40,689 nucleotides of DNA from Bryobacterales bacterium (GCA_003136675.1 PLFE01000197.1:14143-54831), one strand, 5' to 3'; counted from the stretch's first letter, positions 23,539-33,428 are shown. The notes: generated from the sequence alone by a model not told the origin. Numbers and translations: made by a program.

Positions 23539-25140
23539 TTAGTCGGTCAGCAGAACATTTACCTGCCGGAATCGCGCCGGACAACATCCATGACTTACGG
23601 CATTAATTTGCGCCGGCTCACCCTTGCCATCGTTGGGCGCGCCAAACTGCTGCCAGTAGCCGGGCCCGGCGATACCGTCGCAGGAATGCCAAAAGTCAGT
23701 CGTCTTACTTTGATACGCCACGCGCGACAACATGCCGCCCTTCTTGCCATTCTTAATTTCCCAGAAGGCGTCGCCGCCGAACTGGAAGTTATAACGCTGT
23801 TGATCGATCGAAAAACTACCGTCGCCCTCGATCAGAATCCCATCTTCCACTCCCGAGATCAGGTCATTCAAATTCACGCCCTCGGGACCCGGCTGCAGCC
23901 ATACGTTCGGCATGCGCTGGAAGGGCACGCTGGACCACGAGTCCCCATAACAGCAGCCGCGAGACTCCTTCTCGCCAATCAGGTGAGCCTGGTCGCGAAT
24001 CGTCTGATAATGCTTGAAGATCCCTTTCTCGATAATCGGGAACTTCGTGGTGAGCACGCCGTCGTCGTCGTACTTAACCGTCGCCAGGCCGCCCGCATTC
24101 GTGCGGTCGCCGAAGACGTTGATCAACTCGCTGCCGAACGAGAGCTTGCCCAGCTTGTCGGTAGTGAGGAAGCTGGTTCCGGCATAGTTCGCTTCATAAC
24201 CCAACGCGCGGTCGAGTTCCGTCGAGTGGCCAATCGATTCGTGAATGGTCAGCCACAAATGGCTGGGCACCAGCACTAAGTCCTTCTTGCCCGGCGTCAC
24301 GGGCGGAGCGGCCAGCGCCTCCAGAACCTCCGCTCGAATCCGCGGAGCATTCTCACCCAGATTCGCCTTCGGAATCGATTCCCATCCAGCCGACTGCGGC
24401 TCGATCTTGTAGCTGCGCGACCGAGACAGGCCGTTCTTCATATCTACCGCGGTGGCGCGCAGCCCTGGGTAACTCTGCACAATCAGTTGCTGGATCGAGG
24501 AACCTTCGCTTGAAGCGAAGTACTTGTCCTCCGAGTGGAATCGTAGCGAGCCGGACGCCGAAAAAACTTTCGGGTCTTTCTTGATCGAGAGCGCCGCGCC
24601 GTGAATCAGGTCCAGTTTCTCGTCGATCGATACCGTGAACGGGTCCTTTTCGAAGTCGGATGTCCAGCGGTCCACGTACGCTTTGGTCGGCGCGAGTTCG
24701 AGCGCCTCGGACTGAGCCGCCGAGTTCGCTTTCGCCACGCCTACGGCTTCGCGCGTCATCCGGACAATCTCTTCCGGGGTCACATTGGGCGATGCCGCGA
24801 AACCCCACTGGCCATTGGCGATCACGCGCACGCCAAACCCGAAGCTCTGGTCGTCAAACACGAAGGGGACTTCGTCGGTAATATTGCTGCCGCGCTGCGG
24901 CGACAAACGGAATCCCGACGATTGGTTCCGATAGCGGCAAATGCGCAGGTCGGCATACGTCGCGCCTTGTTTCCTGGCTTCCGCCAGCGCTACCGCGCCC
25001 AGGCGTTCCAGCGCCGGATCGGGCTTCGTGGAACTGCTCCTGGCATCTCCAAAGAGCCGGTCGGCCGCGGCTACACTCGCGGCGGCGGTGGTCATCGCGA
25101 CAAAGCCGCGGCGGGTCAAAATGTTTGGCGCGTCAGACAT
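23539..25140 (-). CDS. tldD: TldD-family metalloprotease with Tat signal
   Basis: 533 residues. The zinc motif HESIGH (300-305) of TldD is present, with NQSSGFRLSPQRG, then DQSFGFGVRVIANGQWGF near the N-terminus and CDGIAGPGYWQQFG near the C-terminus where TldD has its conserved metal-ligand region. E. coli TldD is about 480 residues and cytoplasmic. The extra N-terminus here is a twin-arginine signal: TRRGFVAMTTAAASVAAA. This suggests export of a folded protease. The first gene of a tldD-tldE unit; the gap to the divergent dipeptidyl-peptidase gene is only 59 bases. The ATG directly follows a GGGTTC/GAACCC hairpin. Confidence 0.93.
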   Translation of the reverse strand: MSDAPNILTRRGFVAMTTAAASVAAADRLFGDARSSSTKPDPALERLGAVALAEARKQGATYADLRICRYRNQSSGFRLSPQRGSNITDEVPFVFDDQSFGFGVRVIANGQWGFAASPNVTPEEIVRMTREAVGVAKANSAAQSEALELAPTKAYVDRWTSDFEKDPFTVSIDEKLDLIHGAALSIKKDPKVFSASGSLRFHSEDKYFASSEGSSIQQLIVQSYPGLRATAVDMKNGLSRSRSYKIEPQSAGWESIPKANLGENAPRIRAEVLEALAAPPVTPGKKDLVLVPSHLWLTIHESIGHSTELDRALGYEANYAGTSFLTTDKLGKLSFGSELINVFGDRTNAGGLATVKYDDDGVLTTKFPIIEKGIFKHYQTIRDQAHLIGEKESRGCCYGDSWSSVPFQRMPNVWLQPGPEGVNLNDLISGVEDGILIEGDGSFSIDQQRYNFQFGGDAFWEIKNGKKGGMLSRVAYQSKTTDFWHSCDGIAGPGYWQQFGAPNDGKGEPAQINAVSHGCCPARFRQVNVLLTD

Positions 25141-25156
25141 GGGTTCACCGGAACCC
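25141..25156. repeat. Perfect 6-bp inverted repeat touching the tldD start codon
   Basis: GGGTTC (25141-25146), a 4-base loop ACCG, and GAACCC (25151-25156). On the minus strand the stem ends immediately before the tldD ATG (25140-25138), and no separate ribosome site is visible. It may be an operator for the divergent pair or an RNA hairpin affecting tldD translation. Confidence 0.6.
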
Positions 25157-25199
25157 TGATTGTACTAGGCGTACCCACCCCTGTTATCTTGAACATCAT

Positions 25200-27374
25200 A
25201 TGCTTCGCTATCTGGTTTGCCTCGCCCTGGCCCTTCCGCTGTTTGCGGCGGACAAAAAGCCCGTCACCATTGACGACCTGGCTGCCGGCCGCCGCGGCGC
25301 CGGCTCCCACGGCGTGAACCCCGTCTGGGCGCCCGACGATAAGCGCTTCGCGTTCATCGACGACCAGAAACTGATGGTTTTCGACATCGCCTCGAAGACG
25401 CGACGTGAACTGCTCCCCATGGGCGATCTCGAGAAGGCCGCCGTCAAAGTGCCCGATGCGGAAGTCTTCGATTGGACCAATCGCCGGGTCAGCGAAGAAC
25501 CCATTCAGTGGTTCAACTCCGGCGACCGGTTGCTGGTCACGCATGAAGGCGATCTGTTTGTCGTGCACCTCGACGCATCCGAACCGGGCAAGGCGAAGTT
25601 CGATCAGCTCACCAGCACCGCGGAGCAGGAGTACGACCCCAAACTCTCGCCCGACAACCGCTCCGTCTCCTTCCGCCGCCTGCACGATCTTTACGTTCTG
25701 GATATCGAATCCAGGAAGGTAACGCGGCTTACCAACAACGGATCGGAGACGCTGCTGAACGCCGAACTCGATTGGGTGTATCCGGAAGAACTGGACCTGG
25801 GCACTGCTCACTGGTGGTCGCCCGATAGCCGACACATCGCTTACCTGCAACTGGATACTCACAGCGAGCCCGTTTTCCCGCAGGTTTCCCTGCTGAACTC
25901 CAGAGGCTTGCTGGAACCGGAGCGATATCCCAAGGCGGGCGACCCCAACGCGGAAGCGCGTGTCGGGGTGGTGGATATCAATGGGGGTCCGACCAAGTGG
26001 ATGAACCTGGGCGAAACGCGCGATGCGTTGATCGCCCGCGTCACGTGGCTGCCGGATTCCTCCGCCGTCGCCGTGATGCGCCTCAACCGGATTCAGAACA
26101 ACCTCGACCTGATACGCGCCAACATCAGCACCGGAGACGCCGACGTGTTGATCCACGAAAGCGATCCCTATTGGATCAACGTGCAGGATGCACCCTATTT
26201 CCTCAAGAGCGGGAAAGGCTTCCTTTGGGAAAGCGAACGCGGCGAGGGCGGCTATCGGCATTTCTATTTCTACGGAATGGATGGAAAGCTGCGCCATCAG
26301 ATCACCAAAGGCGATTGGGTGGTGCAGCGGTTGCTCTCGGTGGATGAATCCGCCGTACGCATCTACTACATGTCCAATGAGGGCTCACCCGTTGAATCCC
26401 ATCTGTACGAGGTGGACCTCAACGGCAAGCACTCAACCAGGCTCACCGCCGGCGCGGGCGTTCATGGCGTTTCCCTGAGTCCCCATGGCGCGTACTTCAC
26501 CGACAGCTTTTCGAACGTGACCACGCCGCCGTCGCAATCCCTGAGGGGTGGGGATGGCGCCGAGTTGATGGTCTGGTCGCCCGTTGACAGGACTGCCTCC
26601 GAGAAGTATGCCTTGAGCACTCCGGAGATTGTCGAGGTGCCGGCGTCGAATGGCGACATTATGTATGGCCGCCTGATCAAGCCCGTTCCCTTCGATCCAA
26701 CGAAGAAGTATCCGGTGATCGTCCAGGTTTACGGCGGCCCCGGCGTTCAGACCATCCACAACCAATGGAGCGGGGTTGGTCAGGATCAGTTATATGCCTC
26801 GTCGGGTTACATCGTTTGGTCGCTCGACAATCATGGTTCCATGGGGCGCGGCCATAAGTGGGAATCCGTTATCTTCCGCGACATGGGGCGCCATGAGCTG
26901 GAAGATCAGAAGACGGGTATTGAGTACCTGAAAAAATTGGGCTATGTGGACCCGGCGCGCATCGGGATCACGGGTTGGAGCTATGGCGGCTACATGACCC
27001 TCTACTCTCTGGTCAATGCGCCGGGAGTATTCAAAGCCGGTCTCTCCGGAGCGCCCGTCACCGATTGGCGGAATTACGACAGTATCTACACGGAGCGCTA
27101 TATGGGGATGCCGCAAATCAATGCGGATGGTTATCAACATAGTTCCCCCAAAACGCACGCCGGGGACTTACAGGCAAAGCTGCTGATCTTACATAACATT
27201 GAAGACGACAACGTGCATTTCCAGAACACCATGCAGATGGCCGAAGCGCTGGAGAAGGCGGACAAGCAATTCCGCATGGTGGTGTTCCCGCAGAAATCGC
27301 ATGGCGTTTTCGGAATGTATTCAAAGAGCTTGTATACGACGGCGCTGGACTTTTTCAACGAGAATCTGAAGTAA
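25200..27374 (+). CDS. Secreted S9B dipeptidyl-peptidase IV-type serine peptidase
   Basis: 724 residues. A signal peptide opens the protein (MLRYLVCLALALPLFA). Residues of roughly 30-480 form the DPP-IV beta-propeller (VYPEELDLGT..WWSPDS; the EE pair is the likely substrate N-terminus anchor, as in DPP-IV). The C-terminal alpha/beta-hydrolase carries GWSYGGY with nucleophile Ser594, DDNVHF with Asp669, and KSHGV with His701. DPP-IV enzymes remove X-Pro/X-Ala dipeptides from peptide N-termini; the protein should work in the periplasm or outside. The ATG at 25200 is chosen to begin the signal peptide. It is divergent from tldD, another peptidase gene, which may share regulation. Confidence 0.95.
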   Translation: MLRYLVCLALALPLFAADKKPVTIDDLAAGRRGAGSHGVNPVWAPDDKRFAFIDDQKLMVFDIASKTRRELLPMGDLEKAAVKVPDAEVFDWTNRRVSEEPIQWFNSGDRLLVTHEGDLFVVHLDASEPGKAKFDQLTSTAEQEYDPKLSPDNRSVSFRRLHDLYVLDIESRKVTRLTNNGSETLLNAELDWVYPEELDLGTAHWWSPDSRHIAYLQLDTHSEPVFPQVSLLNSRGLLEPERYPKAGDPNAEARVGVVDINGGPTKWMNLGETRDALIARVTWLPDSSAVAVMRLNRIQNNLDLIRANISTGDADVLIHESDPYWINVQDAPYFLKSGKGFLWESERGEGGYRHFYFYGMDGKLRHQITKGDWVVQRLLSVDESAVRIYYMSNEGSPVESHLYEVDLNGKHSTRLTAGAGVHGVSLSPHGAYFTDSFSNVTTPPSQSLRGGDGAELMVWSPVDRTASEKYALSTPEIVEVPASNGDIMYGRLIKPVPFDPTKKYPVIVQVYGGPGVQTIHNQWSGVGQDQLYASSGYIVWSLDNHGSMGRGHKWESVIFRDMGRHELEDQKTGIEYLKKLGYVDPARIGITGWSYGGYMTLYSLVNAPGVFKAGLSGAPVTDWRNYDSIYTERYMGMPQINADGYQHSSPKTHAGDLQAKLLILHNIEDDNVHFQNTMQMAEALEKADKQFRMVVFPQKSHGVFGMYSKSLYTTALDFFNENLK

Positions 27375-27384
27375 GGGACGGTCC

Positions 27385-27744
27385 CTATCGGGCCAGCAGC
27401 ACGATCCCGCAGAGCACCAGGAACGCGCCGAATCCGCGGCGCGCGCTGATGTGTTCCTTCAGCAGCACCTTCGCCAGGATCGTTTCCACAATGAAGCTGC
27501 CGGCTGACGCGGGCACCGCGAAACTCAGCGGGGCTGTCTGAATCAACGCCATGAAGGAAAAGAAAGAAAACGCCAGGCAGACGATCGAAAGAATCAAATA
27601 GCGATTGCGCGAAATCCGGCGCAGCAATTGCATCAACCCGCGCGCGCCGGCGGATTGCTCGCCGCCGCGCTTCATCTGGTAGCTCTGCAGCAGATCGCTC
27701 GCGGTGGTTGCCGCCACCACGATGCTCAGGAGAATCCACTTCAC
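27385..27744 (-). CDS. Half-size EamA/SMR-like membrane transporter subunit
   Basis: 119 residues with four predicted membrane helices: WILLSIVVAATTASDLL, YLILSIVCLAFSFFSFMALI, LSFAVPASAGSFIVETILAK, and GFGAFLVLCGIVLLAR. It is a single EmrE/ArnE-like half of the drug/metabolite transporter superfamily. The start is a GTG (27744-27742) overlapping the TGA of the upstream half-transporter (GTGA). Overlapping pairs of such half-size proteins usually form heterodimers, as in ArnE/ArnF, which flip undecaprenyl-phosphate aminoarabinose. Its stop is 10 bases from that of the convergent peptidase gene. Substrate unknown. Confidence 0.85.
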   Translation of the reverse strand: MKWILLSIVVAATTASDLLQSYQMKRGGEQSAGARGLMQLLRRISRNRYLILSIVCLAFSFFSFMALIQTAPLSFAVPASAGSFIVETILAKVLLKEHISARRGFGAFLVLCGIVLLAR

Positions 27745-28154
27745 TCGGTCGTGTCCATTTCCGAGGGAGTCTTGCCGGATGTGGTTCCCACCATGGCGAC
27801 GCCGCCAAGAATCAGCGCCACGCCGAGCCAGCGCAGTGGACTCACGTCTTCGTGCAGGAAGACTTTTCCGAACAGAGCCGAGATGGCGTAGCCCACGGCC
27901 GTCATCGGCAGCACGAAGCTCAAGTCCGCCAGGCTCAACAGAGCCAAGCGAACCAGCAGCGCCACAATCAGCATGGCGATGGCCAGCGCCACGAAAGGAT
28001 CAGCCAGTGCACGGACGTAGGTCAGCGGATTCGCGGCGAGCGCGCTCGACAGGTGCTTGGTGCCCCATGCGAGAGAGAGATTGCCGAATGCCCGCAATGC
28101 CAGGAAAACCGCCAGCAGCGCGTAGGCCCGAAATACTTTGCCCTTGAACCTCAA
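27741..28154 (-). CDS. Half-size EamA/SMR-like membrane transporter subunit (partner)
   Basis: 137 residues with four helices: AYALLAVFLALRAFGNLSLA, then FVALAIAMLIVALLVRLALL, LSFVLPMTAVGYAISALFGK, and WLGVALILGGVAMVGT, plus a polar tail. The R..GN.SLAWG start and the FLHEDVS.LRW motif are shared with EamA-like half-transporters found in hopanoid- and glycolipid-linked loci. The likely start is a TTG at 28154-28152, as no ATG or GTG lies ahead of the first helix; the ribosome site is poor. It is divergent from the sulfoquinovose synthase gene across 115 bases, and overlaps the second half-transporter gene by GTGA. Confidence 0.83.
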   Translation of the reverse strand: MRFKGKVFRAYALLAVFLALRAFGNLSLAWGTKHLSSALAANPLTYVRALADPFVALAIAMLIVALLVRLALLSLADLSFVLPMTAVGYAISALFGKVFLHEDVSPLRWLGVALILGGVAMVGTTSGKTPSEMDTTE

Positions 28155-28226
28155 GCGAGAACGCGTAACCTACACAAAATAATGAGCGTCAATGCAGCAT
28201 GCGTCCTCTCGTCCCGGCCTCTATTC

Positions 28227-28232
28227 TATAAT
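28227..28232 (+). promoter_or_regulatory. -10 box TATAAT for the sulfoquinovose synthase gene
   Basis: A perfect TATAAT lies 38 bases ahead of the synthase ATG, in the 115-base divergent gap. No good -35 box is seen at 16-18 bases upstream, so an activator may be needed. The gene's ribosome site is AGGGGA, 5 bases from its ATG. Confidence 0.45.
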
Positions 28233-28248
28233 GCGATGACACGGATAA

Positions 28249-29487
<1,239 letters not shown>

Positions 29488-29515
29488 TCTCAAAAGCAGC
29501 TAAACGCAAAGCCGC

Positions 29516-29544
29516 TTGACAACCCCGCCGGGCAGTGCTATTTT
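29516..29544 (+). promoter_or_regulatory. Sigma-70-type promoter of the blaI-M56 unit
   Basis: TTGACA (29516-29521) is a perfect -35 box; TATTTT (29539-29544) lies 17 bases later as the -10 box. The -10 box is inside the left arm of the 34-bp palindrome, so a repressor bound there would block RNA polymerase. Confidence 0.8.
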
Positions 29545-29570
29545 TCTAGCATACGTGCTAGAGAAATAGC
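29537..29570. promoter_or_regulatory. 34-bp palindromic operator, probably for the BlaI-type repressor
   Basis: The arms GCTATTTTTCTAGCA (29537-29551) and TGCTAGAGAAATAGC (29556-29570) match at 14 of 15 positions around a TACG loop. It covers the -10 box and the start of transcription and ends 8 bases before the repressor's ATG. Autoregulation by BlaI/MecI/CopY-type repressors through such operators is well established; binding here is inferred. Confidence 0.85.
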
Positions 29571-29578
29571 ATTTGCTT

Positions 29579-29995
29579 ATGGCGACCACCAAACTTCCTC
29601 AACTCACCCGCCGGGAACGGCAGATCATGGACGTTCTCTACCGGCTGGAGCGCGCCACCGCGGCCGAAATCCAGGCGGGGCTTCCAGGAGAGCCCAACTA
29701 CTCCACGGTTCGCGCGCAACTGCGTGTTCTGGAGGAAAAAGGCCACGTCGGTCATGAAGAGGAAGGTCTCCGGTATATCTACGCTCCGACGCTTCCACGA
29801 AGCGCGGCTCGCCGGTCGGCATTACGCCATCTGATGGAAACCTTCTTCGAGGGCTCCACGGAAAAGGTGATTGCCGCCTTGGTGGGAGGTGAGGTCTCGC
29901 GGCTCTCGCCTCACGAGCTGGAGCGCCTTTCGCAGTTGATCGCCCAGGCCCGGGGCGAGGCCAAGGACGAGGCCAGAGAAAGGAAACAGCCATGA
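29579..29995 (+). CDS. BlaI/MecI/CopY-family repressor
   Basis: 138 residues. The winged helix is clear: LTRRERQIMDVLYRLERATA, then AAEIQ..L, NYSTVRAQLRVLEEKGHV as the recognition helix and wing, and RYIYAPTLPRSAARR. The C-terminal helices for dimer formation (LMETFFEGSTEKVIAALV) follow. The 'ALV..E..S..EL..L..LI..AR' end is usual in this family. ATG 29579 is preferred to a TTG two codons upstream. It overlaps the M56 gene by ATGA, the classical blaI-blaR1 arrangement, in which the membrane peptidase senses a signal and the repressor is removed by proteolysis. Confidence 0.93.
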   Translation: MATTKLPQLTRRERQIMDVLYRLERATAAEIQAGLPGEPNYSTVRAQLRVLEEKGHVGHEEEGLRYIYAPTLPRSAARRSALRHLMETFFEGSTEKVIAALVGGEVSRLSPHELERLSQLIAQARGEAKDEARERKQP

Positions 29996-31575
29996 GCGTT
30001 CCATTCCTTGCGGCGTGCGCGATAAAGGCCGCGGTGATCTTCACAGTAGCGGCGCTGGCGGTTCGTTTCGCGAGAGCCCGGTCCGCCGCGCTGCGCCATC
30101 AGATCTGGGCTGTCGGGATCCTTTGCACCCTTCTGCTGCCCGGTCTTACTGCACTCATTCCGGGCTGGCATGCGATCCGTTCCAGCGCCGCCATCCACCT
30201 CTGGCAGTCGGCTATTCCAAACCCAGCAACTGCTGTGACGCCGGCGCTTCACGGGATATCGGTGAACGCCACGGACGCTCGATCCGCCAGCGTCGCTGTC
30301 CGATGGGTTGTGGCGATCTGGCTGGCAGGGTGGGCCGCGCTCACGGCGCGGCTTCTGATCGGACTCGTCCGATTGGTCCGGATGTCCTCGCTGGCCACTC
30401 CTTTCTCCGATCCTCAGTTCCTTCTGGCGCTCGGTCGCCTGGCGCGCCAACTTGGCGTGAGGCAGGCACCTGCCTTGCTGGTTGCGCGGGATGCATGCAC
30501 CATGCCCTGTACCTGGGGCTTTCGGCGGCCCCGCATTTTGCTTCCAGCCGATTGTGAGAGCTGGCCCGAGGAACGCCGCCTGATTGTGCTGGCTCACGAG
30601 CTCGCCCATATCCGGCGCGGCGACTGGCCAGTTCGCTTGATGGCCGAATGCGCGCGTAGCTTCTATTGGTTCCATCCGCTCGCGTGGATCGCCTCCGCAA
30701 GTCTGGCGGAGATGGGCGAACGCGCGTGCGATGACGCCGTGCTCGCCTCCGGCGTACTTCCCGACCGTTACGCATCCGAACTGCTGGATCTGGTCCGTAC
30801 GGCCGCCAACTCAAACCGTTCCTGGTCCATGGCGCTCGCCGTGGCCCGCAGCACCAATCTCGAAAGGAGATTTACCGCCATGCTCGATTCCACACAGGAC
30901 CGGCGCCGCACCACTCGCAGGTCGTTACTGTTCACAACCACAACCGCCGTGCTTCTGCTGCTTCCTCTAGCGGCCCTGCGCGCGCCGGGTCAGGACGTCT
31001 CGGGACGGTTCACGGGGACCGTGCTGGGACCAAACGGAAGCGGGCTGCCGAACGCAACCGTCATTCTGACCAGTTCAGCCGCGCACATGCGCTACATGAC
31101 AGTGTCCGATGCCGGCGGCGCATACGAGTTCACCGGGCTTCCTTCGGGCGACTACCAGATGACAGCGATCAAGCCGGGTTCCGCAGACGGCCGCATTCCC
31201 GACGTTACCCTCGACGCCGGACGCGATACAGCGTTAAACATCACGCTGAACGAAACCGGCGAGCCCGCGGCAGCCCCGAAGCCCATGGGATTGCAGGCGA
31301 GCGCCGCCGAAACGAACCTGGTTCATCAGGTGCCTCCGCACTATCCGGCCGCGGCCAAGGCGGCGCGCATGCAGGGCGCCGTCATTCTGGATGCGGTGAT
31401 CAGCGCCGAAGGCGTACCAGAGTCTTTACGGGTGATGAATCCGCAGATCGACCCTCGCCTTTCCCGAGCGGCCGTCGAGTCAGTAAGTCAGTGGAGATAT
31501 CAGCCGGTTCTTCTCAATGGAAACGCGGTTTCGATACAAACGACGGTTACAGTCAACTTTACGCTGGCGCCTTAA
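29992..31575 (+). CDS. M56 (BlaR1-like) membrane peptidase fused to a carboxypeptidase-regulatory and a TonB C-terminal domain
   Basis: 527 residues. N-terminal helices (FLAACAIKAAVIFTVAAL; ILCTLLLPGLTALI; VVAIWLAGWAALTARLLI) precede the M56 zinc site HELAH (202-206) with the third ligand Glu243 in MGERACDDAV. A helix near 312-330 crosses the membrane again. The periplasmic part has a carboxypeptidase-regulatory/CnaB-like domain (GTVLGPNGSGLPNATVILTS, about 340-420) and a TonB C-terminal domain (VPPHYPAAAKAARMQGAVIL to the end, about 435-527). BlaR1 has a penicillin-binding sensor instead. Here the sensor may be the CnaB and TonB parts. The stop interlocks with that of the convergent glycosyltransferase gene (TTAA). 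Confidence 0.93.
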   Translation: MSVPFLAACAIKAAVIFTVAALAVRFARARSAALRHQIWAVGILCTLLLPGLTALIPGWHAIRSSAAIHLWQSAIPNPATAVTPALHGISVNATDARSASVAVRWVVAIWLAGWAALTARLLIGLVRLVRMSSLATPFSDPQFLLALGRLARQLGVRQAPALLVARDACTMPCTWGFRRPRILLPADCESWPEERRLIVLAHELAHIRRGDWPVRLMAECARSFYWFHPLAWIASASLAEMGERACDDAVLASGVLPDRYASELLDLVRTAANSNRSWSMALAVARSTNLERRFTAMLDSTQDRRRTTRRSLLFTTTTAVLLLLPLAALRAPGQDVSGRFTGTVLGPNGSGLPNATVILTSSAAHMRYMTVSDAGGAYEFTGLPSGDYQMTAIKPGSADGRIPDVTLDAGRDTALNITLNETGEPAAAPKPMGLQASAAETNLVHQVPPHYPAAAKAARMQGAVILDAVISAEGVPESLRVMNPQIDPRLSRAAVESVSQWRYQPVLLNGNAVSIQTTVTVNFTLAP

Positions 31576-33428
31576 GGCAGCGGGTGGTTGGTGAGGACGA
31601 GCTTGCCGCCGGCTTGCGCCACGATAGTCAACTGCTGGGAAGTGACTAACTTCCGCAGGCGCGGCAGGGCGGTGTCCGCCGCCACCAGATAGCAGCGTTC
31701 CGAAGCCAGCCACAGACGCCGCCAATCCGCGTCGTTGATGAAGACTTCCGGCGCGCCGGGAGCATAAGAACCGTATACCAGATTATTGATGCGCCCGTTC
31801 AGCAGCAGAGCGTCCCGATTGGTGTAGAAGAATACCGACGAATAGGTGTAGTAGGGGTGGTCCACAATCAACTTACCCGCGGGTGCGTGATTGAGCGCCT
31901 CCGCTAATGGGCGCGACGACAGGTACGGGTCGAACACCACCAGCGCCAATCGGGCGGCGTGAACGAATACCACCATCATCACGACAGATGCCCAAAACGC
32001 TCTCTTGCCCGTGGCGAGCGCGTTTCCGACGGCCCCGATGAAGAATGCGATCGCCGCTACCAACAAGGGCAGCCTTAAGTAAGCGAAGGAGGAAAGGGTG
32101 AGATCCTCCATATGGTCAAGCGATGACAAATAGGTGCCGGGACGGCTGTTCAACGCGACTGAGATATCGCCAGGGTGCGCCACGCCCCTGGTGAACCACC
32201 ACAATCCGAAAGTGATCAAGGCGGCGCACGCGGCAATGAGAGCGATGATTCGGGCGCCTCTCGAAATCCATACCCCACCCGCAGCCATCGCAGAACCCAG
32301 TAACAGCGCCAGCGCCGGATAACAAGGCATCGAATAGTATTCCTGCGTGGTGGAGAAGGTAAAGAAGACCAGGATGAAGCCGGTAACGCAGAGGGCCAGC
32401 AGACGCGTGCGGCCGGCGCGGTCAACGGGTTTGAAGGATAGCTTGAAAACCGCGGGAAAGTAGACGCTCCAGGGAAATAACCACAGAAGATGAAACAGCC
32501 AGAAGTAAGCTCGCGGGACCGTGTTGTAGTCGCGCGGATAGCGCAGGTTCAGGAAACGCAGAAGCTGTTCATTGATAAAGAAGAACCAGAAGAAACCATG
32601 ATATTCGCCGGCGGCGCTATGCATGGTGAAGTCAAAGGAAGGCGGGTTGCGCAGAGTCGCCAGAATGTGCCAGGGCGCGGCGATCACAATAACAATCAGG
32701 ATCCCGAAGAAAGGTTGCAGCCGTTTCCACGTCGCGGCGGAAAATAACCGGCCAATCAGCAAAAGATAAATGGCCCCGGCAGCAAGAGGAAAGAGAACGC
32801 CGATGAGGCTCTTGAGCAGCAGGCCGACTCCGAGGCTGGCAGCTAGAATCACGGCCCACAGACGCGGGTGGGGCTCGCCGTCGTCCAGCGCGCGCAGTAA
32901 AGCCCACAGCGCCAGGGTCACGGTAAACGTCAGCATCGCGTCCGGAATCTGGACGCGCGTAAAGAGAAACAGGCCGACACAGGTGGAGAGGCACAGCCCC
33001 GCGTAGAGCCCTGCGCGCTTCCCGAAAGCCCACGCGCCAAAAGCGGCGGTGAGCCAGCAGAGCCCGACGGCGGAGAGCGCGAGCGGAATCCGCGCAGCCC
33101 AATCGGAAACGCCAAAGATCTTATACGAGATGGCGATCAACCAATAGATCAACGGCGCCTTTTCGAGATAAGCCACACCGTCGAGGCGCGCCGTCACCCA
33201 ATCTCCCGAAGTGATCATGTTGCGGGAAATCTGGGCCTGGACCGCATCCACATCGTCCATCAACGACGGAGGGGAAATGATGCAGCCGAGAAAGATGGCG
33301 CTTGCGACCAGAAGTACCGCTAGGTAGATGTAAGCGCGGTCACGGCGGCTGACATCCTCTGGTCGCACTCCGCCGTCGTTTGAATTCGCCATCTCTTCAT
33401 CCATAGAAACAGGTTCATTAACCCCCAT
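31572..33428 (-). CDS. ArnT-like GT39 membrane glycosyltransferase
   Basis: Up to 618 residues. GT39/ArnT enzymes move a sugar from an undecaprenyl-phosphate carrier to lipid A, protein or glycan on the periplasmic side. Seen here: a first helix YIYLAVLLVASAIFLGCI, an acidic catalytic-loop motif (PSLMDDVDAVQAQISRNM), DGVAYLEKAPLIYWLIA (PMT/ArnT pattern), about ten more helices, and a soluble C-terminal end. ATG 33428 lies 109 bases inside the asnB gene; later ATGs at 33404 and 33392 still overlap and none has a clear ribosome site. Translation coupled to asnB is likely. Confidence 0.88.
   Translation of the reverse strand: MGVNEPVSMDEEMANSNDGGVRPEDVSRRDRAYIYLAVLLVASAIFLGCIISPPSLMDDVDAVQAQISRNMITSGDWVTARLDGVAYLEKAPLIYWLIAISYKIFGVSDWAARIPLALSAVGLCWLTAAFGAWAFGKRAGLYAGLCLSTCVGLFLFTRVQIPDAMLTFTVTLALWALLRALDDGEPHPRLWAVILAASLGVGLLLKSLIGVLFPLAAGAIYLLLIGRLFSAATWKRLQPFFGILIVIVIAAPWHILATLRNPPSFDFTMHSAAGEYHGFFWFFFINEQLLRFLNLRYPRDYNTVPRAYFWLFHLLWLFPWSVYFPAVFKLSFKPVDRAGRTRLLALCVTGFILVFFTFSTTQEYYSMPCYPALALLLGSAMAAGGVWISRGARIIALIAACAALITFGLWWFTRGVAHPGDISVALNSRPGTYLSSLDHMEDLTLSSFAYLRLPLLVAAIAFFIGAVGNALATGKRAFWASVVMMVVFVHAARLALVVFDPYLSSRPLAEALNHAPAGKLIVDHPYYTYSSVFFYTNRDALLLNGRINNLVYGSYAPGAPEVFINDADWRRLWLASERCYLVAADTALPRLRKLVTSQQLTIVAQAGGKLVLTNHPLP

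Noticed and set aside
25116..26297. 393-residue open frame opposite the DPP-IV-type gene
   Set aside because: Antisense to a firmly identified gene and overlaps the tldD start; no ribosome site or motif.
27375..27385. GGGAC/GTCCC as a terminator between the peptidase and half-transporter genes
   Set aside because: Only four base pairs can form with a sterically possible loop, and there is no T-run.
29992..31575. Beta-lactam resistance operon (blaI-blaR1)
   Set aside because: The M56 protein lacks the penicillin-binding sensor domain and no beta-lactamase gene is present.
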